From NCBI RefSeq assembly GCF_045062605.1, contig NZ_JBJGDW010000093.1, positions 1-10,769 of the forward strand: DNA of 10,769 bases, in the 5' to 3' direction. Below, piece after piece: positions 7,054 to 10,769 of this stretch. The notes below the pieces were generated by a model. It saw nothing but the letters and a program-made list of their open reading frames with translations. It was not told the DNA's origin and searched no databases. Source of the stretch: Deinococcus sp045062605 (GTDB taxonomy: Bacteria; Deinococcota; Deinococci; Deinococcales; Deinococcaceae). The translations under genes were made by a program, and so were the position numbers. Every line of letters starts with the position of its first letter. Position 1 is the first letter of the stretch.

Positions 7054-7136
7054 TCTGATGAGGATCTGGACCTTCCTCTCTACTTGATGAACTGGCGGGA
7101 GACCCACATGCAGCGTCTGGGTCGTATCTTCTAGAC
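6940..7136 (+). pseudogene. Frameshifted gene end, second copy
   Basis: Two protein-like patches lie in different frames: LPRFPDAEIWWEYCA (about 6948-6992), then FPFGLMPEGESDEDLDLPLY through RETHMQRLGRIF to a TAG stop at 7132-7134. Joined by a frameshift they would form the C-terminal part of one acidic protein. The second patch has a diverged partner at 6157-6240. The only start available for the second frame is a weak upstream TTG. The family is not recognised, and the joining is an inference. Confidence 0.35.
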
Positions 7137-7165
7137 CTCTGACGTCCCTCGCTCTGGAGGTTCTT

Positions 7166-7807
7166 GTGTCTCACCGCTTTCCCCTGCTCCTGGCACTTTC
7201 CACTCTGGCAGCCATCGTCCTGAAAGGCCCGCGTGATCCTCTCCGTCCCTCCACCCCACAAGATGGTGTCGGCCCGTTGACCCGTCGGCGCTACTGGGTG
7301 GAAGTCGAGGGTGCAACACAACCTGCCGAAGGCATTGCCCAGCACTGGCGCAATCACCTGCCCGATCACGCGCCGAAGTGGCTCACCTGGTTCCGGGGCC
7401 TCGATCACCCGGTGCCCCCGGCAGGGTGCGGAGACCGCCTCTGGATTCGGCTCTTCCTGATCCGCCGGGGCCGGGTGGTCATCGAACATATTGATCCCCT
7501 GGGCTTCCGTGTCCGTACCCTCCGGCTGCACCCTGAGGCAGGGACCACCGACTTTCGTGTCTATCCAGGAACGCGGCCCGGGGGCATGGTTTTGCAGATC
7601 GAGTCGCTGTTGCGGAGTAATTCGCACTTTGACCGTTTGGCCTATCTTCTTGGCATTCACGCCGCACAGGGCCACAACTGGCATGTGACGCTCACGAGCG
7701 TGGCGCAGCACGCAGGTGGGCGCATCGTCAATCGCGGCACGGAGTCACTCGAGATGCCCAGGCTGGAACATACGTATTCCCTCTCTGAGCGGTCATCCGG
7801 GGCGTGA
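7166..7807 (+). CDS. Secreted or membrane-anchored hypothetical protein, distantly DUF1990-like
   Basis: A 213-residue protein starting at GTG with GGAGG 5 bases upstream, a good SD. The N-terminus (SHRFPLLLALSTLAAIVLKG) is a signal peptide or membrane anchor without an obvious AxA site or lipobox. The rest is soluble and tryptophan- and histidine-rich. The stretch from residue 121 (LHPEAGTTDFRV), leading to a segment with LLRSNSHFDRLAYLLG, recalls the HPE-x-G pattern of DUF1990 proteins, but the match is weak and the function unknown. The frame is long and undisturbed, and it lies 29 bases downstream of the frameshifted gene end, with which it may once have formed an operon. An alternative is a lineage-specific exported protein. 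Confidence 0.7.
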   Translation: MSHRFPLLLALSTLAAIVLKGPRDPLRPSTPQDGVGPLTRRRYWVEVEGATQPAEGIAQHWRNHLPDHAPKWLTWFRGLDHPVPPAGCGDRLWIRLFLIRRGRVVIEHIDPLGFRVRTLRLHPEAGTTDFRVYPGTRPGGMVLQIESLLRSNSHFDRLAYLLGIHAAQGHNWHVTLTSVAQHAGGRIVNRGTESLEMPRLEHTYSLSERSSGA

Positions 7808-8278
7808 GCGCAGGTCACAGAACTCAAATCGTCCTGAAGTGTCGGGAACAGGGTGCGGGCGGCAGCAGCCTGTCATTCTCACGTCAGAGTCGTGAGCGTT
7901 TGGACGCAATTGACACGGACTGCTGCAAATCCAGTAGGGGAAAAGGAAATCGTCAGTTGCCGTTCAACAGGCGCTGCCGATGCGGATAAACTGCGCGTAG
8001 GTCAGACTGGTTGATCGCCGCGTGGTAGCTGTGTTGGTGAAACAGGGGTGGCTCGCCCGTGACGGTCACAGCTTCTGTCTCATCGCTCCACCACTGACTG
8101 AGTCGTACTCAATGGACCAGAGCTGACGCCATTCGGATAAAGAACCAGAGGCATCCAGCGTTCTGGGTGCCCACGAGATGACCCGTCCAGCAGGTTCGGC
8201 TCGTCGCGGACGTTTTGACGTGGCGTGACACGGCGATACGGCGGAAGTCACTTCGTCTCGCGCGGGAAGCCGTCCGCA
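7808..8278. other. Intergenic region with a minus-strand coding remnant
   Basis: No intact gene seen. Plus-strand frames are short and featureless. On the minus strand, 8108-7953 is open and protein-like (separate entry), and upstream frames on the same strand contain further protein-like patches (EWRQLWSIEYDS, RDEPNLLDGSSRGHPERWMP) in other frames, as expected of a decayed gene. Confidence 0.4.
7953..8108 (-). pseudogene. C-terminal remnant of an unknown gene
   Basis: Fifty-one codons without a start codon run to a TGA at 7955-7953, beginning VRLSQWWSDETEAVTV and ending RAVYPHRQRLLNGN. Composition (Trp, His, Tyr, few rare residues) and moderately G/C-rich third positions look coding. A TGA stops the frame just upstream, and similar protein-like sequence resumes in a different frame. 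I recognise no family; it may be spurious. Confidence 0.3.
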
Positions 8279-8416
8279 CCATACGGATTCTGTTTGTTTC
8301 GTGTAGAAATCGGAACAGCTCCGATCTCTACACGCCACGCCCGGAACCCGTTTTTCTCCTTCTCACTCTACTCGGATTTTCAGGTGTTTTCAACACCTTT
8401 TAATCGGAGTCCGTAT
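8279..8416. repeat. Palindromic small non-coding repeat-like element
   Basis: The two ends carry imperfect inverted repeats: ATACGGATTC at 8281-8290 and GAGTCCGTAT at 8407-8416 (9 of 10 complementary). Inside are a long hairpin (8300-8314 with 8320-8334; 15 bp, one mismatch, ACAGC loop) and a short hairpin AGGTGTT/AACACCT (8382-8398) followed by TTTT. The layout resembles the dispersed small non-coding repeats reported from Deinococcus genomes; membership is inferred and only one copy is visible. The IS5-family element is inserted right at its end. Confidence 0.45.
8382..8402 (+). terminator. Possible short terminator hairpin
   Basis: AGGTGTT (8382-8388) and AACACCT (8392-8398) pair around a TTC loop and are followed by TTTTAA. 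The stem is short and A/T-rich; it lies within the repeat-like element and may have no terminator role. Confidence 0.35.
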
Positions 8417-8441
8417 CAGAGACTGTCTGGAAAGTTAACGA

Positions 8442-8903
8442 TCACGCGGCGACCGCGATCTGGGCAGCAAAAGCGGCGAGTTGGCGAATCATACGACGGA
8501 TGAACGAGAGCAAGATGAAGGCTTCCGTGGTTTTAGCGAGCAGGTCATATTCGCGGTTCAGCCGACGATCAAACGAACACCAGGCGAAGCTCCGCTCGAC
8601 AATCCAGCGCTTCTTAATCACGACAAACTCTCGGTGTCCTTTGAAGGTTTTGATTTGCGCTTCGGTCAGCTCTTGATCCTGGGGGAGCCAATACCCACGG
8701 GTATTGGCGTCTGGGCGCTGAATAATCTCGACAGTGTGGCCCATGTTCGTCTTGACCCAGCCCTCCCATTTCCCCCTGTACCCGCCGTCAGCGAAGACAT
8801 GCAGCCTCATCTGGGGTTGCTTGACCCGCAGCTCCGAGAAGAGCAGCTTGCTGCCTTCCCGGTCAGAGATATTGGCAGCCAGCACCTTCACGCCCAGCAA
8901 CAA
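8442..8903 (-). CDS. IS5-family transposase, second frame (orfB)
   Basis: This carries the C-terminal catalytic part of the DDE transposase: the second acidic residue in VFADGGYRG (Asp39 from the nominal start) and the glutamate in RWIVERSFAWCSFDRRLNREYD (Glu103), both matching the IS5/IS427 signature. The frame stays open upstream of the nominal start and encodes GYDGGKKINGRKHHLITDTLG there, which belongs to the transposase but is out of frame with orfA. Expression is therefore expected as an orfA-orfB fusion of about 294 residues through a -1 shift, not from an independent start. It ends 23 bases inside the left end of the element. Confidence 0.88.
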   Translation of the reverse strand: MLLGVKVLAANISDREGSKLLFSELRVKQPQMRLHVFADGGYRGKWEGWVKTNMGHTVEIIQRPDANTRGYWLPQDQELTEAQIKTFKGHREFVVIKKRWIVERSFAWCSFDRRLNREYDLLAKTTEAFILLSFIRRMIRQLAAFAAQIAVAA

Positions 8904-8920
8904 TCCGAGCGTGTCTGTGA

Positions 8921-9325
8921 TCAGGTGGTGTTTTCGCCCGTTGATCTTTTTGCCGCCGTCGTAGCCACGGTCCCCCCTTTTTGGGAGGTCTTGACACTCC
9001 GTGAATCCACAATGCCTGCTGTGGGCACAGCATTTCGCCCACTGGCGGCTCGAACCTGAACCCGGAGCGCATCGTTGATGCGCTCGAACACGCCATCTTG
9101 CTTCCAGGTTCGGAAGTAGTCGTAGACCGTTTTCCAGTGGGGGAAATCAATCGGTAACATCCGCCAGGACACGCCGCCGCGCTTGATGTAGAAGATGGCG
9201 TCCAAAATATCGCGGCGGCGGTGGATAGCTGGACGCCCACCAGGACGGTGGGCGGGGATAAGTGGCCCGACGACAGCCCACTCCACATCGCTGAGATCAC
9301 TGGGATAAGAAGGGATTCTCGCCAT
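8921..9325 (-). CDS. IS5-family transposase, first frame (orfA)
   Basis: A 134-residue N-terminal transposase half starting MARIPSYPSDLSDVEW, typical of IS427-group elements (DUF4096-like), with the first catalytic aspartate at Asp107 in GIVDSRSVKTS. The frame then runs through the A5G6 tract (AAAAAGGGGGG, about 8972-8982) into out-of-frame sequence ending STGENTT. A -1 shift near this tract restores the normal GYDGGKKINGRKHH continuation, so slippage there is likely. The frame extends 13 codons further upstream, but MARIPSYP is the usual start. SD is weak. Its original promoter region is now separated from the right end by the IS3 insertion. Confidence 0.88.
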   Translation of the reverse strand: MARIPSYPSDLSDVEWAVVGPLIPAHRPGGRPAIHRRRDILDAIFYIKRGGVSWRMLPIDFPHWKTVYDYFRTWKQDGVFERINDALRVQVRAASGRNAVPTAGIVDSRSVKTSQKGGTVATTAAKRSTGENTT

Positions 9326-9427
9326 TTTTTGGACTAGACTTGATTCACCTTGGCCTGGCCCCAAAGTTTGGACGGTTTCGAGTAGAGACTCAGCTCAGGT
9401 CAAGAGTACAACACGGGACTTCACGAC

Positions 9428-10282
9428 TCACCCAGGGGACGGGCTGACGGCCACATTTGCGGTGTCCTGTCCGCAAAGGGGGGCGGCAGGCCGCCCCCTG
9501 GCCAGTTCGGCAAACTCATCTGGAGTCCGATAGCCAAGCGATGAATGCGGTCTCCCCGCGTTGTAAAACGCCCGCCAATCGTCCAGCAGCACCTGGGCGT
9601 GTTTGACGGAATAGAAGACTTCTTGATTGAGGCATTCTGCGCGCAAACGGGAATGGAAGCTCTCCGCGAAGCCGTTCTGCCACGGTTTTCCCGGTTCAAT
9701 GAATCGGGTTCCGATGTCCTGTACAGCGAGCCAGATCCCGAGGTCACGGGCGATAAACTCTGAACCGTTGTCGCTGCGAAGAAATGCCGGGGGACCACGC
9801 CCTGCAATCACGTTCCGGAGTACGTCCTTCACCTCCTTGGAGGTGAAGGACGCCGCCACCTGCAAGGCCAGGGACTGCCGGGTGAATTCGTCGGTCAGGG
9901 TCAGGATTTTCAGGGTGGTTCCGTCCAGGGTCTGATCGAAGACGAAATCGTACGTCCAGACGTGATCGGCGTACTCGGCATGCATGGGAATTGTTGCTCC
10001 AGTGCGAATTTTCCGGGACACTTTGGGTTTGACGGCGAGGCCTTCCTCGCGCCAGATGCGCCGAACTTTCTTCTTGTTGATGATGGCCCCTGCTCGAACG
10101 AGCAGGGCGTGGATGAAGCGGTAGCCCCGCCGGGGATACCGCCGGGCCAGGTCATGAATCTGTTGTCGGAGTTCGCCGTCCTGAGATGGTTTTGGGCGGT
10201 AATGCCAGGAGGATTTGGGCAGGCCCACCAGAACACAGGCCCGTTCGGGCCTGAGGTGCGCCGTAATCAGTTGCTTGACCAC
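9428..10282 (-). CDS. IS3-family transposase orfB (integrase catalytic domain)
   Basis: A 284-residue catalytic half. Residues of about 40-85 form the HTH_21-like region (DLARRYPRRGYRFIHALL). The rve integrase core follows with Asp112 (WTYDF), Asp171 (LRSDNGSEF) and Glu207 (NGFAESFHSRLRAECLN), a D-D-35-E spacing, then the family ending HSSLGYRTPDEFA. The nominal start is GTG, but the frame is open upstream through the A6G site at the end of orfA, so the working product is probably the OrfAB fusion of 381 residues. It appears intact. Confidence 0.93.
   Translation of the reverse strand: MVKQLITAHLRPERACVLVGLPKSSWHYRPKPSQDGELRQQIHDLARRYPRRGYRFIHALLVRAGAIINKKKVRRIWREEGLAVKPKVSRKIRTGATIPMHAEYADHVWTYDFVFDQTLDGTTLKILTLTDEFTRQSLALQVAASFTSKEVKDVLRNVIAGRGPPAFLRSDNGSEFIARDLGIWLAVQDIGTRFIEPGKPWQNGFAESFHSRLRAECLNQEVFYSVKHAQVLLDDWRAFYNAGRPHSSLGYRTPDEFAELARGRPAAPLCGQDTANVAVSPSPG
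9823..9852. repeat. Perfect 14-bp inverted repeat inside the IS3 transposase
   Basis: CGTCCTTCACCTCC (9823-9836) and GGAGGTGAAGGACG (9839-9852) are exact reverse complements with only TT between. It encodes part of FTSKEVKDV in orfB, so it must satisfy both protein and structure. It may simply be chance in GC-rich coding sequence. Confidence 0.7.
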
Positions 10283-10302
10283 GGCGCGTTTCTCGGTGGG
10301 CG

Positions 10303-10572
10303 TTACCGCTTTTTTCCAATCACCTCTGTCATGGCATCAATCTCGAGACGCTGCTGGCCAACGATCCGAAGGAGACGGGCGTTTTCCTTCTCGCGCCGAC
10401 GAAGCCGCTTGGCTTCGTCGGCGTTGGTATCCCCGTACTTCTTCTTCCAGGTGTAGTACGACGCGGGGCTGCACCCGAAGTCGCGGCACAGGTCTTCAAT
10501 AGGCTTTTCGCCCTTTTTACCTTCTTGGAGAAGCTTGATGATCTGGTCTTCGGTGAACTGACGGGTTTTCAT
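10303..10572 (-). CDS. IS3-family orfA, helix-turn-helix DNA-binding protein
   Basis: An 89-residue protein typical of IS3-family OrfA: MKTRQFTEDQIIKLLQEG, an HTH around residues 20-45 (EDLCRDFGCSPASYYTWKKK), then a charged leucine-zipper-like coiled coil (residues of about 55-85) ending EVIGKKR. It binds the element ends and regulates or joins OrfB. Near its stop codon lies A-AAA-AAG (minus strand, about 10310-10304), a classical -1 slippery heptamer in the right frame; slipping leads into KKAVTPTEKRAVVKQ of orfB. A GAGG about 8 bases upstream can act as SD. Confidence 0.93.
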   Translation of the reverse strand: MKTRQFTEDQIIKLLQEGKKGEKPIEDLCRDFGCSPASYYTWKKKYGDTNADEAKRLRRREKENARLLRIVGQQRLEIDAMTEVIGKKR

Positions 10573-10580
10573 ACGGTGGC

Positions 10581-10610
10581 CTCGCTTTCCAGCCTAAGGC
10601 TGGGGGCGAG
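10581..10610 (-). promoter_or_regulatory. Hairpin upstream of IS3 orfA
   Basis: CCAGCC/GGCTGG (10589-10594 with 10598-10603) with outer CTCGC/GCGAG pairs form a bulged hairpin between the terminal repeat and the orfA start. Such structures in IS leaders can block translation from transcripts entering from outside; that role here is inferred. Confidence 0.35.
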
Positions 10611-10769
10611 CCTGCGTCTCTACTTCATACCGTCCAGTTCTCGGGGAGCAGACCAACCTCTACCACTGTGACCCACTTTCCAGACAGCCTCTCAGCTCTC
10701 CGAAACCGCTGGGTATGAGCCATGCACTTTAGTGCAAGTCTTTCAGACCTGCGCCGTCACGAAAAACTG

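Larger units (their letters stand above)
9369..10636 (-). mobile_element. Complete IS3-family element nested in the IS5-family element
   Basis: A 1268-bp element beginning TGGACGG and ending CCGTCCA. Its 23-bp terminal repeats (9369-9391 and 10614-10636) match at about 18 positions. It is flanked by a 3-bp direct repeat GTT (9366-9368 and 10637-10639). It encodes orfA and orfB in the -1 arrangement of the family. The insertion point lies 41 bases upstream of the IS5 transposase start. Confidence 0.92.
8419..10691 (-). mobile_element. IS5-family (IS427-type) element interrupted by an IS3-family element
   Basis: Terminal inverted repeats GAGACTGTCTGGAAAGT (8419-8435) and the inverse of GAGGCTGTCTGGAAAGT (10675-10691) match at 16 of 17 positions. 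Both sides are flanked by TCA (8416-8418 and 10692-10694), a TNA-type duplication as expected of the IS427 group. Removing the inserted 1268-bp element and one GTT leaves 1002 bp, a normal length. The transposase is in two frames on the minus strand. Confidence 0.9.

Noticed and set aside
6923..7711. A 262-codon minus-strand frame opposite the DUF1990-like gene
   Set aside because: It has an Arg/Pro/Gly-rich shadow composition and no SD or motif; the plus-strand gene has a good SD and a signal-like N-terminus. Because the plus-strand family match is weak, some doubt remains.
8481..9059. A 192-codon plus-strand frame across the IS5 transposase
   Set aside because: The minus strand carries the DDE residues and terminal repeats of a known IS family, so the plus frame is a shadow.
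8419..10691. A composite transposon carrying cargo genes
   Set aside because: All frames between the ends belong to the two transposases; there is no passenger gene, so simple nesting explains it.
1..10769. A CRISPR array, tRNA or rRNA gene
   Set aside because: I found no regularly spaced repeats, no cloverleaf with a conserved T-loop, and no rRNA-like sequence on either strand by eye.

Overview
The window looks like accessory DNA from a high-GC bacterium, most probably a Deinococcus. The grounds are the secreted Cu/Zn superoxide dismutase joined to a beta-propeller, a PQQ-type sugar dehydrogenase, a manganese catalase, G/C-rich third codon positions and densely packed IS5/IS3-family elements. 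The genus is an inference from gene content; no rRNA or other marker is present.

Bases 1-5600 hold the intact functional genes. A secreted alpha/beta hydrolase (271-1161) ends at a strong intrinsic terminator. After a roughly 470-base gap come two tightly coupled plus-strand genes: a secreted PQQ-dependent sugar dehydrogenase (1681-2922) and a secreted SodC domain fused to an SMP-30-like beta-propeller (2922-4346), which share one base (TGATG). Converging on them from the minus strand is a cytoplasmic manganese catalase (4615-5457) with its own terminator. The logic suggested is peroxide and superoxide defence: the catalase removes H2O2 inside the cell, the SodC fusion handles superoxide outside, and the dehydrogenase oxidises sugars outside. 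The upstream regions of the hydrolase, dehydrogenase and catalase share an AAGGTCAG-type motif, which may be a common regulatory site.

Bases 5600-8418 are eroded DNA. They contain one convincing small membrane protein (6388-6603), one probable intact secreted or membrane-anchored protein (7166-7807, distantly DUF1990-like), two diverged copies of the same gene end (6157-6240 and 7054-7136), a minus-strand coding remnant near 7953-8108, and a palindromic small-repeat-like element at 8279-8416.

Bases 8419-10691 are a nested transposon. An IS5-family (IS427-type) element with 17-bp terminal inverted repeats and a TCA target duplication is interrupted, just upstream of its transposase, by a complete IS3-family element of 1268 bp with a GTT target duplication. 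Both carry two-frame transposases consistent with -1 frameshifting and read on the minus strand. The last 78 bases are flanking DNA in which I see no gene.
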